Source: Ambrosia x helenae
Lineage: Eukaryota; Streptophyta; Magnoliopsida; Asterales; Asteraceae
Length of the DNA stretch: 64,000 nt
Assembly: GCA_030844895.1 (NCBI GenBank)
Contig: CM061233.1
Coordinates: 58,367,468 to 58,431,467, forward strand
Reading direction: 5' to 3'
Under the pieces are notes generated by a model that did no database searches, had not been told where the DNA came from, and worked only from the letters and a program-made list of their open reading frames with translations. Every line of letters starts with the position of its first letter. Positions within the stretch are counted from its first letter, which is position 1. The position numbers and the translations under genes were made by a program. This document shows positions 45,808 to 58,687 of the stretch, in pieces.

Positions 45808-47032
45808 ACGGTTACGCGCGTATAGATGGTAAAGTTATAATTTTGATCTATGTTTTATTTGTCAAAATTATTTTTTTTTTGACAAAAGATCAAAAGCTTT
45901 TTGTTGTTCATGGATTGTGATGTGAATCGAGCCCTAGGTATTTTGACCCTTGTCATGGTTGTGTTTGTGATGTTTTATTTTTTTTATTTGTATTTTTTAT
46001 TACGGATATTGGATCCGGTGTAATAGATAGGATTAGAATAGATTTGTTTTATTTGTATTTCAAATTTATTTGTAATCCTACAAGTACAAGATCAAGACGA
46101 AGATAAAAAGGCAAACAGGTTCCATGAAGATAGAGATCTCGGGTCAAGTGGGAGCTATATATATCAAAAATAGTTTTGAAACCCTTTTGACTGGTTCATT
46201 TCGTTTCTGGCTAAAACGAAACGGACAACCTATTAGGGGCTCGATTCGTTTAATTTTATTATTATGTTTTGTGGTTGTGGTTTATTTATTGTAAATAATT
46301 TAGATAACCCAAAATAAATAAAATTTTCATAATCATGGCAACGGTTTTATTAAAACAAGTTTTATAAAAATCGAAAAGCATATTTAATAAAAGGAGTTTT
46401 ATTAATATTAAAACAAGTCCATTCGCGATAATACGACCAACATAGTTTAAATAGGGTATTTAAAACTATACCGTATCGAGTGTTGAAAGGAGTTTCAATT
46501 ATCACGAACAATATAAAATTGGATTTTATAAACTATTGTGTGACTCACATCATGCAAACGAGTCATTCAAAATATTTATGGTAAATATTAAAATTAAATC
46601 CCAATTTTAAATTGATGTTTTATGCCACCCTTAACGAGTTAACACTTCGTTTTAAATCGAACCCAAATGTTAGTGCTGACCCTGCATCCGGGCGTTGATC
46701 ATGAGTGAAGGTAATCATCGCGTTTCCTGTGTAACATAGGCCGGTGTTACAATTAACAGTACAGGACCAAACATCGCTTGTTTGACAAGTGGGCATAGTT
46801 GGGGTTAAACATACATCGCTCTTAGCGATAACCCAAAATGGAGAGTTGTGTAGTGGACACAATTAACAATCGTTGTTTACCTACCTAATCGTACCAGTGG
46901 ACAGTGCTAAGCCAGTTCACTGTGTATTGATGAATCGGGGTCTCATCCTAATTAATTTTGCTTTTGGGTCATAAGATAAATTAGGATATTTGAAACATAA
47001 AATACTAATAAATTAGATTTTGAACTTTGTAG
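45808..47032 (+). other. Long leader of copia element E
   Basis: A 1.2-kb stretch between primer-binding site and gag ATG without coding sequence. That is long for a copia leader. A PPT-like GTCAAGTGGGAGCT is at about 46144-46157. Confidence 0.6.
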
Positions 47033-49050
47033 ATGTCAACTGAAAACAATTCCGCCTCCCAATTCTCTCTCAAGTCCATCTTAGAGAAGGACAAACTTAA
47101 CTACTCCAACTTCATGGACTGGCACCGCAACTTGAAAATTGTTCTCAAGGCGGAGAACAAGTTGTATGTTTTAGAAACGCCAGTTAGCACTCGTGTGCTA
47201 AAAATGAAGACATATGTTGATCACTTGGCTCGTCTGGAATTCCCCTTGAGCGATGAGTTAGCTGGGGATATTATCCTAAACTCATTGCCCAAGTCATATG
47301 ACCAGTTCATTATGAACTACAATATGAACGGGATGGAAAAGACGCTTGCAGAACTGCATCAGATGCTCAAAACTGCTGAGGTGAACATACCTAGCAAGAC
47401 TGCACCAGTGCTAGTGATCAAGGAGGGTCAAGTTAAGAAACCCAACATCAAGAAAATGGGCAATCAGGGCAAAGGCAAATCTGTTGCCAATAAGAAACCT
47501 TGGAAAGATGCCAAGTGTTTTCATTGTGATGAAACTAGACACTGGAAGAGGAACTGTGCTAAGTATTTAGCTGAGCTGAAGCAAGCTAAGGCTTCAGGAG
47601 GAGAGTCCTCAAGTATATATGTTATTGAAATCTTTGCTTTTCCTAGCAAAACATGGGTGTTTGACACAGGATGTGGTTTCCACATTTGTAATGTTTTGCA
47701 AGGACTAAGAAAGATTAGAAAGCTGAAACAAGGCGACTTGGAGGTCCATGTTGGCAATGGACAAAGAGTTGTTGTGAAGGCTATAGAAGAATGTATTCTC
47801 TTACTTCCTTCTGGTTTAGAACTTGTTTTGAATAAAGTTTATTACATTCCTAGTGTGACTAGAAATATTGTTTCAGTTTCGGCTTTGCGTGGACAAGGTT
47901 TTAATTATCGTTTCAATGGCGAATTTATTTCTGCTTATTTTAACGATGTATTTTACTTTGATGCAAAACCTAACAATGGGATCTATGAGATAGAAATCCA
48001 AAAAGATAACATATTATGCAATATCTCCCATAAACGTAATAAGTTGGACTTTAATGATACGTATATGTGGCATTGTAGACTTGGTCACATAAGTGAGAAT
48101 CGTGTTAAACAACTCAAAACCGCAGGAATCCTGGATTCCAAAGGTTCGGATTCGTTTGGAAAATGCGAATCATGCTTAAGTGGAAAGTTAACAAAAGCAC
48201 CTTTTTCAAATGTTGGAGAAAGAGCCAATGATCTGTTAGGACTTGTACATACAGATGTATGTGGTCCATTCAGAACAATGTCAAGACATGGAGAAAGATA
48301 CTTTGTTACATTTACTGATGATTTCAGTAGATATGGTTATGTTTATCTTATGAAGCATAAACATGAAACTCTTGAAAAGTTCAAGGAGTACCAAAACGAA
48401 GTAGAAAATCAGCTAAATAGAACTATTAAAATGCTTCGATCAGATCGAGGCGGTGAATATCTTAGTCAGGAATTCATCGACCATCTAAAGGATTGTGGAA
48501 TAGTTTCACAACTCACTCCACCTGGAACACCGCAACATAATGGTGTGTCTGAGCGGAGAAATCGAACTCTATTAGATATGATTCGATCAATGATGTGTCG
48601 AACAAACCTTCCAAAATCCTTTTGGAGTTATGCTTTGGAAACTGCCGCAAGACTTGTGAATATAGCTCCAACGAAAAAGGTTGATAAAACGCCCTATGAG
48701 ATATGGCATGGAAAGAAACCTCATGTATCCTACCTTAAAGTCTGGGGATGTAATGCTTATGTCACTCTAGAATCTTCGGATAAACTAGATCCCAGAGGCG
48801 AAAAAGTGGTTTTCGTTGGATACGGTAAAAAGATCGGTTACCTGTTCTACCACCCCACTGAAAATAAGATTTTCACCAAACGCAGAGGCACTTTCTTAGA
48901 GGAAGAGCTTCTGGCGCGAGGGATTGGAGATAACCATGTGGATCTTGAAGAAATTCGAGAATCACAAGTGACTGAACCAGATGTTCAGACAAAACCAGAT
49001 GTAACTGATCCAGTTGTTGAAGTTGAGCCTGAGAGGACTCAAGAAACAAC
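47033..49050 (+). pseudogene. gag-pol: copia gag-protease-integrase, first part of the polyprotein
   Basis: The frame is open from the ATG at 47033 to the insertion at 49050. Gag starts normally (SQFSLKSILEKDKLNYSNFM, DWHRNLKIVL) but jumps from YVLETPVSTR to VLKMKTYVDHL, so about 90 residues of capsid expected in this family are missing. The zinc knuckle is CFHCDETRHWKRNC (CX2CX4HX4C). Protease motif: WVFDTGCGFHICN. Integrase: the HHCC zinc-binding region (WHCRLGHIS...CESCLSGK), first Asp in LVHTDVCGPF, second in MLRSDRGGEYLS, Glu in GTPQHNGVSERRNRTLLDMI, then the conserved KVWGCNAYV and FVGYG stretch. After 49050 the frame reads 11 residues into element D and stops at 49087. Confidence 0.92.
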
Positions 49051-52000
49051 TGTGACAACCGGCAACTTCCGATCAACACCGGTATGATTTTTAATATTTG
49101 TAGTAATTATTTATTATAAATATTTGTTAATTATTAAATTTCGGAAGTTAACAGATCGTTTTTACAATCGAAACTGCGACCGATTTAATTAACGCGATTT
49201 AAACGCATGTTCTGAAAACACGCGTCGGACATCGAAGATATTTATATTTATGCTCGGTTTTGTATTTCGAACAAAACCGACTACTTTTTAGAATTAATTA
49301 TCGGGCCTAGAATAGAAACCGAGGCGTTTACGTTTTAAAACGGGTTCGATACACGGTAGAAGCCCATCTAACCTAACCCTAAGTATAAAAGGCATAATAA
49401 TCTTCTTCTTCCTCATTTGTTGCAGCCGCTAACCTCTCTCACTCTCTCTCTAGACTTTCTCTCTCTAAAAACCTGCTCTCCTTCTCTCTCTCAACCCTCA
49501 CTCCTCTCAACTCCCTCTGTCTTCCCTCACTCTCCCCATGTGATGGCCGACCACCACCAGTTCTGATCGGGGTGGTGGCGGCGTGAACATTTTTATCCCA
49601 GCATCAAGCTGAGGCGGCGCATGGTTCCAGGTCCAAGATGGGCTGTGGCCCCGTGAACGTCTTCAAATGCAACAGATCAGGGGTGCCGGTTCAGTAGGGT
49701 AGCGGCTGAAGTGGTGGTTACCTTATAAAGGTTCAAGGCGGCGCAGATCTGTGACCCCAAAAAGAACAAGAAAACAGCGGCGATAGTCACGGCACAGGTG
49801 GTTTTAGATCGTGGGTTCGAGTACAAAGGTGGTTATGGTTTTGGTTCCGGCGTGATGGTTGTTTGGGTGGAGATGGGAGCGACACTGATAGGTCTCGGGT
49901 ACAGGTCAAAGGAGCAGTAAACTCGGGGGGTTTTGTCTCGTGGTGGTTGTGGTTGTAGCTGAGAGAGACGACGGTGGTGGTGCTCGGCTGGGTTGGCTCC
50001 GGCTCGGGTCCGATGGGGCTCGGGTCTGGGTCAGATTATGGGTGTGGTGTTGGTTTGTTGGTTCTAGGCGGGGTTCCGGTGGTTGGAGGTGGTGATGACG
50101 GCGGTAAGTGCGGTGGTCCGGTTGGGTTGTTCTAAGGCCAGTAGTGGTGGCTTGGTCCGAGTAGGTCATGGTTCAATCGGGTCTTGGTGGAGTTGCCCGG
50201 GCCAGGTCTGGGGTCGTGCAGACCCGACTTGGTCAGGCCTGGTTCAGGTTTGTTCGTCGGTCAATGGTTCAGCTCGGGCGTAGATGGGTCTGCTGCGGGT
50301 CTCGTCAAATCGGGTCAGATTTGGTTTTGGGTTCGTATTCGGGCTTGGTCAAACCTGGTCAACGGGTCAGATCTGATTTGGTTCGAGGTGGCTACGGGTT
50401 ACGCGCGTACGATTTGGTATACCTTAATTCGTATTTATTATTTATTATAGATATCGTATATTTATAAATTGATATATTTGTAAATATTATTATGTTTATG
50501 AATATTATAAATTTATAAATATATTGATGTGGACGAACTAGTTTTGACTCGTGAACGGACCGAATAATAATAATGAACGGTAACTATATATTATATCGGA
50601 CGATTTGGTAAACGATTAACTTGACGTGACTTATGGTTTTGAACTCGGACTAAATATAATTGGACTATATTGTCGTACTATACTATATATATATATATAT
50701 ATTGGTATATATATATTTATATAATTAAGTGTATTTAGGTGTTGAAACGTATAGTCTCGTGAATCGGAAATGTGAATAAAAGGACTTGTTGAATTGTGTT
50801 TGAAAGTTGATTTTGGGGGAAAATTGTAGACAACGGGTGTTGTCTGGTTTGTACAAAAACAGAGGAAACTCTGCCCAAATTTTTATAAAATCAAAGCGTA
50901 ACGAACTACCATTTTTATAAATAAATTCCCCTAAGTGTTTTGGACAAATGCATTATTATATACAAATCAAAATGCTTTTAAGGACTATTTATTCGTAGCA
51001 ATAAAGATGATTCCTAAACTATAATTGAGAAAAAGTAACAAATGTTATTACTCGGTTTTAATAACTAAATTTGTACCTCCTCAAGAAGTATTTCTAAAAT
51101 AGAATTACACAAAACAAATACATTTACATGATTTACGAGACAAGCTACGATTCAGGATAATTATACGTTTCGGGGTACTAGTCCAACAAGGTTTACACAC
51201 GAATAGTGACAAGTGAGTAACTTGGGTACTAGGTCGTAGAAAACATATTAAGTCATGATCGGTTCGTCGAGTTGAAACGTATTGAGACTCGTGTTGGTAC
51301 ACATGAGTCTAGACAGTCGGATAGACTATCTTTTAGGCGGTTAATAAGCTAGGCTTATGTGTGATAGACTGTTAAGGTGTCCTTTGTTGGTAATTAGGGC
51401 ACGAGGAAGTCGGTCGAGGTCTCAGGCTTCGTTTGCTAGCTTAGCACGGAAATTAAGGTGAGTTCATAACCCCACCTTTTACTGTTTTATAAATGTTTAC
51501 GGGGTGGAAGACATACTTCTTTTATGAAAAACTGAGGAACTTAAAACGAAACAAAGTTTCGGAAAATGAAACGGGTTGCGTGAGTTTACGGCCCCTCTTT
51601 TAAACTGGTTTTACGTTTTCGGGGGAGAAAACATGTGTTAAAACGATTATTTGGTAACTACTGTCATACTATGGGTTCTAACGTATACTACACGATCTTT
51701 GGAAGTCCCGGGGGGAACCATGAATGTGCGGGTTTGCACAACGGGGAAATGTGAATAGCGCTATTGGGAGTGACCAACCCCGCTCGTCGGCTTGGAGGGC
51801 CGGGCGAGTGCATATTGTCTCAAACAGGAACAACAGGAACATTTGGAACTATTCGGGCACAAAACTGGTATACGTGTTAGTAATGGTTTTCCAATCGTGG
51901 TAGTAACAAAACGTACGCCTAGCTAGCGTATACTGGTTTTCGATTTGTTATAGTATGGACAGGGTGAACATGGTAACACTTTTGGAACTTGGTAATGTTT

Positions 52001-52234
52001 GATAACATTCTGCAAAACTTATGAACTCACCAGCATTATATGTTGACTTTTTAAGTATGTCTTTCAGGTTTAAACTTTGGTAACGGCACGGTTGGAGTAG
52101 GTGGCAGTTGGGATCGGGAATCCTAGAGGTTTAGCAATGGCGTTCAGGGAACCAGAGTCTTAGATGCATCTTTCCGCTGCGCTGGCAAAGGCACCAAACG
52201 TCGCATCCGACGAGGGAAAAGTCGGGGTGTGACA
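49051..52234 (+). mobile_element. 5' LTR of element D (3184 bp)
   Basis: TGTGACAACCGGCAACTTCC to GTCGGGGTGTGACA. TATA box TATAAAA is at 49384-49390, about 330 bp in, followed by a CT-rich leader (49400-49540). A G-rich region with repeated GGTCTGG/CGGGTC motifs spans 49860-50410. Open frames in the G-rich part are identical in both LTRs because the LTRs are duplicates, not because they encode proteins. Confidence 0.93.
49384..49390 (+). promoter_or_regulatory. TATA box of element D, 5' LTR
   Basis: TATAAAA in AAGTATAAAAGGCATAA, followed by CTTCTTCTTCC and a TC-rich stretch typical of a plant transcription start. The duplicate in the 3' LTR is at 54343-54349. Confidence 0.65.
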
Positions 52235-54009
52235 GTTTGGTATCAGAGCCATAGGTTTTAGCGAATTAGGTGTCTGGGTAGATATCTAGGCTTTAACCTG
52301 AGTTTGTTTTGAAGTAGGGACCGAATTTTCTAAGACAAAGTATTTAGCACGAACGCCTAGGAACTTAAATTCCAACCGTTGCCAAGTGTGTTACATGACT
52401 ATTAGTGTGTTAAGTCACACTAAACTCAGCGTACATTCCTTCGGCGCAAGGAACATTTATTTTTCTTATGTGAATAGGAAGTCGGTATTTTCTATAGTGG
52501 TATATAGAAAGGACATTGGTATGTAGTGGTTAGGCATACCTCACTGGTGACTGGCGAGTCATCGTTTTAGACTTCAGAGCGGTTATTCACATAGAGTTAG
52601 CCGAGTCATTGTTTCTTGGTATGAGGAACAATCTACTTGTTTGTATACAACGTGTAATTATGTAAAGTATATATGGTACGTATCGCCAATGGTTGTCGAC
52701 TCAAGCTTGGACGTATTGGGAACGCACACACGTGTCACGTTTGTTGGACGAATCGGCAAAGGGATTGTTGCAGCATTTGTGGTCTCGCATCCGGATTCGG
52801 AGTATGCTATGTCGTCAAAGTAGACTTGGGTGAGAAACGTCTTAATGAGGCACCTTGTTTTGCCGATGATGCTGAGAAGCTGGAATACGGACGGGAAGAG
52901 CACCGGGAAAGGTGGCGCACACAACAAACATTATATTATGTAATATATATATACGTGTTACTATGTGGATGTAATGAGTGCTTGTGATATACTCATGATG
53001 GAGGTTAATAGGATGATCTGGTGAGGTAAATTTTCGATAACGTAGACGTCACGTTATTGCAAATTTACAGGCACCTGATGATTCTAAAGACATCTATCGT
53101 GAGGGTATCTATACTATTATGTTGTGTTATATATTTATATATATATATATATATAAATAATGGATAAGGGTTTTTCATTATTTTGTTGTGCGGACGTGAT
53201 TGCCAATTCTCCCCTGTTCGTGTCATTTGTGACGTTGCTTTTCTTAAACCAGTTAAAGTTCTTAATGATCTCGTTTCTTGAACTTCTAAGGTTCATGTTG
53301 TAGAACCTAGTTATTATCTTTTTGAGTACGATCTACATCTCTCTTCTTTTGTATTTGTGGCCTTCGACATTCAATCATAAAGGAATTTAATTTTTGTTGG
53401 TTCCTTATTCTTTTCACCAAATTAGACACGTATTTTTGTACATGTGTCAACTATTGTATGTTTGGATTCCTTAAATTTGTGAAGGTCCATTGTGGGGCTT
53501 CGCATCAAACAATTGTTTCGTTGATGATTTGTTTTATCATTACGTTGCTCGTAATGTTCGTCTTCTAGTCTTGCTATGTCAGGCCATTGTGGGCAATGAA
53601 TCTTTTGATACTTCGTCGATGAGTTTCTTTAAAGTCGACATTTCAGTTGAATCGAATTGTTGGAATTTGATACAGCACCTTGCGGTGAATATTCAATCTA
53701 CTTGGAATAATGAATGATTTTTATTGACATGTCTCACTTTCATCAACTTGTTTGCTATTGCCTTAAATGCAGACACACCTTGTGGTGTGTAATGAAAAAG
53801 TGGGTGCACTAGTTATTTCGTTTGAGGTGCGCCAATAGTATTTGTTGACAAAGTTATTGTTTATACTTTGCATCCAGTTGGTTCTGAAACTTTATCTCGT
53901 GTCCTTTGTACCGTCAAGTTCGTTGACTATTTTTGTTGTACTACCATTGGTTCTTGGATGATATCCTACCTCAAATTTTGAGGACAAAATTTCTGTAACA
54001 TGGGGAGAA
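52235..54009 (+). mobile_element. Non-coding interior of element D
   Basis: The primer-binding site TGGTATCAGAGCC (52239-52251) sits at the left edge and the purine-rich ACATGGGGAGAA directly before the right LTR. No gag, protease or polymerase was recognised. 52640-52930 and 53190-53720 have somewhat protein-like composition with multiple stops; I cannot name a source. An (AT)n tract is at about 53130-53160. Confidence 0.75.
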
Positions 54010-57000
54010 TGTGACAACCGGCAACTTCCGATCAACACCGGTATGATTTTTAATATTTGTAGTAATTATTTATTATAAATATTTGTTAATTATTAAATTT
54101 CGGAAGTTAACAGATCGTTTTTACAATCGAAACTGCGACCGATTTAATTAACGCGATTTAAACGCATGTTCTGAAAACACGCGTCGGACATCGAAGATAT
54201 TTATATTTATGCTCGGTTTTGTATTTCGAACAAAACCGACTACTTTTTAGAATTAATTATCGGGCCTAGAATAGAAACCGAGGCGTTTACGTTTTAAAAC
54301 GGGTTCGATACACGGTAGAAGCCCATCTAACCTAACCCTAAGTATAAAAGGCATAATAATCTTCTTCTTCCTCATTTGTTGCAGCCGCTAACCTCTCTCA
54401 CTCTCTCTCTAGACTTTCTCTCTCTAAAAACCTGCTCTCCTTCTCTCTCTCAACCCTCACTCCTCTCAACTCCCTCTGTCTTCCCTCACTCTCCCCATGT
54501 GATGGCCGACCACCACCAGTTCTGATCGGTGGTGGCGGCGTGAACATTTTTATCCCAGCATCAAGCTGAGGCGGCGCATGGTTCCAGGTCCAAGATGGGC
54601 TGTGGCCCCGTGAACGTCTTCAAATGCAACAGATCAGGGGTGCCGGTTCAGTAGGGTAGCGGCTGAAGTGGTGGTTACCTTATAAAGGTTCAAGGCGGCG
54701 CAGATCTGTGACCCCAAAAAGAACAAGAAAACAGCGGCGATAGTCACGGCACAGGTGGTTTTAGATCGTGGGTTCGAGTACAAAGGTGGTTATGGTTTTG
54801 GTTCCGGCGTGATGGTTGTTTGGGTGGAGATGGGAGCGACACTGATAGGTCTCGGGTACAGGTCAAAGGAGCAGTAAACTCGGGGGGTTTTGTCTCGTGG
54901 TGGTTGTGGTTGTAGCTGAGAGAGACGACGGTGGTGGTGCTCGGCTGGGTTGGCTCCGGCTCGGGTCCGATGGGGCTCGGGTCTGGGTCAGATTATGGGT
55001 GTGGTGTTGGTTTGTTGGTTCTAGGCGGGGTTCCGGTGGTTGGAGGTGGTGATGACGGCGGTAAGTGCGGTGGTCCGGTTGGGTTGTTCTAAGGCCAGTA
55101 GTGGTGGCTTGGTCCGAGTAGGTCATGGTTCAATCGGGTCTTGGTGGAGTTGCCCGGGCCAGGTCTGGGGTCGTGCAGACCCGACTTGGTCAGGCCTGGT
55201 TCAGGTTTGTTCGTCGGTCAATGGTTCAGCTCGGGCGTAGATGGGTCTGCTGCGGGTCTCGTCAAATCGGGTCAGATTTGGTTTTGGGTTCGTATTCGGG
55301 CTTGGTCAAACCTGGTCAACGGGTCAGATCTGATTTGGTTCGAGGTGGCTACGGGTTACGCGCGTACGATTTGGTATACCTTAATTCGTATTTATTATTT
55401 ATTATAGATATCGTATATTTATAAATTGATATATTTGTAAATATTATTATGTTTATGAATATTATAAATTTATAAATATATTGATGTGGACGAACTAGTT
55501 TTGACTCGTGAACGGACCGAATAATAATAATGAACGGTAACTATATATTATATCGGACGATTTGGTAAACGATTAACTTGACGTGACTTATGGTTTTGAA
55601 CTCGGACTAAATATAATTGGACTATATTGTCGTACTATACTATATATATATATATATATTGGTATATATATATTTATATAATTAAGTGTATTTAGGTGTT
55701 GAAACGTATAGTCTCGTGAATCGGAAATGTGAATAAAAGGACTTGTTGAATTGTGTTTGAAAGTTGATTTTGGGGAAAATTGTAGACAACGGGTGTTGTC
55801 TGGTTTGTACAAAAACAGAGGAAACTCTGCCCAAATTTTTATAAAATCAAAGCGTAACGAACTACCATTTTTATAAATAAATTCCCCTAAGTGTTTTGGA
55901 CAAATGCATTATTATATACAAATCAAAATGCTTTTAAGGACTATTTATTCGTAGCAATAAAGATGATTCCTAAACTATAATTGAGAAAAAGTAACAAATG
56001 TTATTACTCGGTTTTAATAACTAAATTTGTACCTCCTCAAGAAGTATTTCTAAAATAGAATTACACAAAACAAATACATTTACATGATTTACGAGACAAG
56101 CTACGATTCAGGATAATTATACGTTTCGGGGTACTAGTCCAACAAGGTTTACACACGAATAGTGACAAGTGAGTAACTTGGGTACTAGGTCGTAGAAAAC
56201 ATATTAAGTCATGATCGGTTCGTCGAGTTGAAACGTATTGAGACTCGTGTTGGTACACATGAGTCTAGACAGTCGGATAGACTATCTTTTAGGCGGTTAA
56301 TAAGCTAGGCTTATGTGTGATAGACTGTTAAGGTGTCCTTTGTTGGTAATTAGGGCACGAGGAAGTCGGTCGAGGTCTCAGGCTTCGTTTGCTAGCTTAG
56401 CACGGAAATTAAGGTGAGTTCATAACCCCACCTTTTACTGTTTTATAAATGTTTACGGGGTGGAAGACATACTTCTTTTATGAAAAACTGAGGAACTTAA
56501 AACGAAACAAAGTTTCGGAAAATGAAACGGGTTGCGTGAGTTTACGGCCCCTCTTTTAAACTGGTTTTACGTTTTCGGGGGAGAAAACATGTGTTAAAAC
56601 GATTATTTGGTAACTACTGTCATACTATGGGTTCTAACGTATACTACACGATCTTTGGAAGTCCCGGGGGGAACCATGAATGTGCGGGTTTGCACAACGG
56701 GGAAATGTGAATAGCGCTATTGGGAGTGACCAACCCCGCTCGTCGGCTTGGAGGGCCGGGCGAGTGCATATTGTCTCAAACAGGAACAACAGGAACATTT
56801 GGAACTATTCGGGCACAAAACTGGTATACGTGTTAGTAATGGTTTTCCAATCGTGGTAGTAACAAAACGTACGCCTAGCTAGCGTATACTGGTTTTCGAT
56901 TTGTTATAGTATGGACAGGGTGAACATGGTAACACTTTTGGAACTTGGTAATGTTTGATAACATTCTGCAAAACTTATGAACTCACCAGCATTATATGTT

Positions 57001-57190
57001 GACTTTTTAAGTATGTCTTTCAGGTTTAAACTTTGGTAACGGCACGGTTGGAGTAGGTGGCAGTTGGGATCGGGAATCCTAGAGGTTTAGCAATGGCGTT
57101 CAGGGAACCAGAGTCTTAGATGCATCTTTCCGCTGCGCTGGCAAAGGCACCAAACGTCGCATCCGACGAGGGAAAAGTCGGGGTGTGACA
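54010..57190 (+). mobile_element. 3' LTR of element D (3181 bp)
   Basis: A near-perfect duplicate of 49051-52234, ending GTCGGGGTGTGACA and followed by the ACAAC duplication and the resumed copia frame. Confidence 0.93.
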
Positions 57191-57195
57191 ACAAC

Positions 57196-58687
57196 AGAAA
57201 CACCAAGTGTTCGGAAAAGTATTAGGGATCGTCGTGCACCGGTAAGGTATGATGATATCTTCATGATTGATGAAGCTGAGCCTACTACTTACAAAGCTGC
57301 AATCTTGGATTCAGAATCCAAGAAATGGCAAGAAGCCATGAATGCAGATATGCAATCCATGTATGATAACCAAGTCTGGGATTTGGTTGATCTTCCTACC
57401 GAATGTCGGACTGTGGGAAACAAATGGATCTTCAAGAAGAAGACTAACATGGATGGGAATGTGCAAACCTACAAAGCAAGGCTTGTAGCGAAAGGTTTTA
57501 CTCAGACTCAAGGAATTGATTATGAGGAAATTTTCTCGCCAGTAGCCATGCTTAAGTCTATTAGAATTCTACTTGCCATTGCTGCATATTATGACTATGA
57601 GATATGGCAGATGGATGTCAAAACCGCGTTCCTTAATGGACACTTACTGGAAGATGTCTATATGGTTCAACCTGAAGGTTTTGTCGATCCAAAGAATCCT
57701 AATAAGGTGTGCAAGCTGAATAAATCCATCTATGGATTAAAGCAAGCATCTTGCAGCTGGAATCTCCGTTTTGATCAGAAAATCAAAGAGTTTGGTTTTA
57801 TCAAGAACAAAGATGAACCGTGTGTTTACAAGAAATCTAGTGGGAGCTATATCACTTTTCTTATACTGTATGTAGATGACATACTAATCATTGGAAACAA
57901 TATCCCTATGCTTAAAGATGTTAAGACCTGGTTGGGTAAATGTTTCGCAATGAAAGATCTTGGTGAAGCTGCTTATATTCTGGGAATAAAGATTTATAGA
58001 GATAGATCAAAGCGGTTATTGGGTTTGAGTCAAAGTACATATATTGATAAGGTCTTACGACGCTTCTCAATGCAAGACTCAAAAAGGGGCTCTTGCCCAT
58101 GGCACATGGAACCATTATTATTAACAAGCAGTGTGCAAACACTGAAGAGGAAAGGAAGAAAATGGAAAGAGTTCCATATGCTTCTGCTATTGGTTCCATC
58201 ATGTATGCCATGTTGTGTACTAGACCTGATGTCTCGTATGCTCTTAGCATGACGAGTAGATATCAACAGAACCCAGGAGAGAGTCACTGGGCTGCAGTGA
58301 AGAACATTCTTAAGTACTTGAGAATGACTAATGACATGTTCTTAATATATGGAGGACTGGATGAGGAGCTGTCAGTTAAGTGTTATATTGATGCAAGCTT
58401 CCAGACTGATCGTGATGATTCAAGGTCACAAATGGGATATGTTTTCATTCTGAATGGTGGGGCTGTAACTTGGAACAGCTTTAAGCAAAGTGTGGTTGCT
58501 TAATCCACCCGTGAATCAGAATACAATGCTGCATCGGATGCTGCAAAGGAGGCTGCCTAGATGAAGAAGTTCATTGGTGATCTCGATGTTATGCCTAGCA
58601 TAAAGAAACCAATCAAGATACTGTGTGACAATACTGGTGCCATTGCTCTTGCAAAGGAACCAAGGTCACACCAGACCACAAGGCATA
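57196..58687 (+). pseudogene. pol: copia reverse transcriptase and first part of RNase H
   Basis: The continuation of the polyprotein, opening with ETPSVRKSIRDRRAPVRYDD. The RT is complete with NKWIFKKKTNMDGNVQTYKA, DYEEIFSPVAMLKSIRILLA, QMDVKTAFLNGHLLEDVYM, KSIYGLKQASCSWN and the catalytic LILYVDDILIIGN. A frameshift in the AAAAAGGGG run at about 58081-58092 moves the frame after MQDSKRG. The new frame gives PYASAIGSIMYAMLCTRPDV and YIDASFQTDRDDSRSQMGYV, with a TAA at 58501-58503 (VVA-stop-STRESEY) and a TAG at 58558-58560. RNase H reaches CDNTGAIALAKEPRSHQTTR before the solo LTR splits it at 58687. Confidence 0.92.

Larger units (their letters stand above)
49046..57195 (+). mobile_element. 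Gypsy non-autonomous element D (LARD type) with near-identical LTRs
   Basis: Bounded by ACAAC at 49046-49050 and 57191-57195. Two LTRs, 49051-52234 (3184 bp) and 54010-57190 (3181 bp), flank a 1775-bp interior without gag or pol. The LTRs read identically by eye apart from short indels (GATCGGGGTGG against GATCGGTGG near 49567/54525, and one G in a G-run near 50818/55774). It split copia E between integrase and RT, so it is younger than E. The LTR shares a ~120-bp block with gypsy A. Confidence 0.93.

Noticed and set aside
49906..50467. Several overlapping open frames that recur exactly at 54863-55424
   Set aside because: The repetition comes from the two identical LTRs of element D; the frames are G-rich low-complexity sequence with no family resemblance.
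52641..52987. Possible captured gene in the interior of element D
   Set aside because: Two overlapping frames both look weakly protein-like, with stops and no recognised motif.
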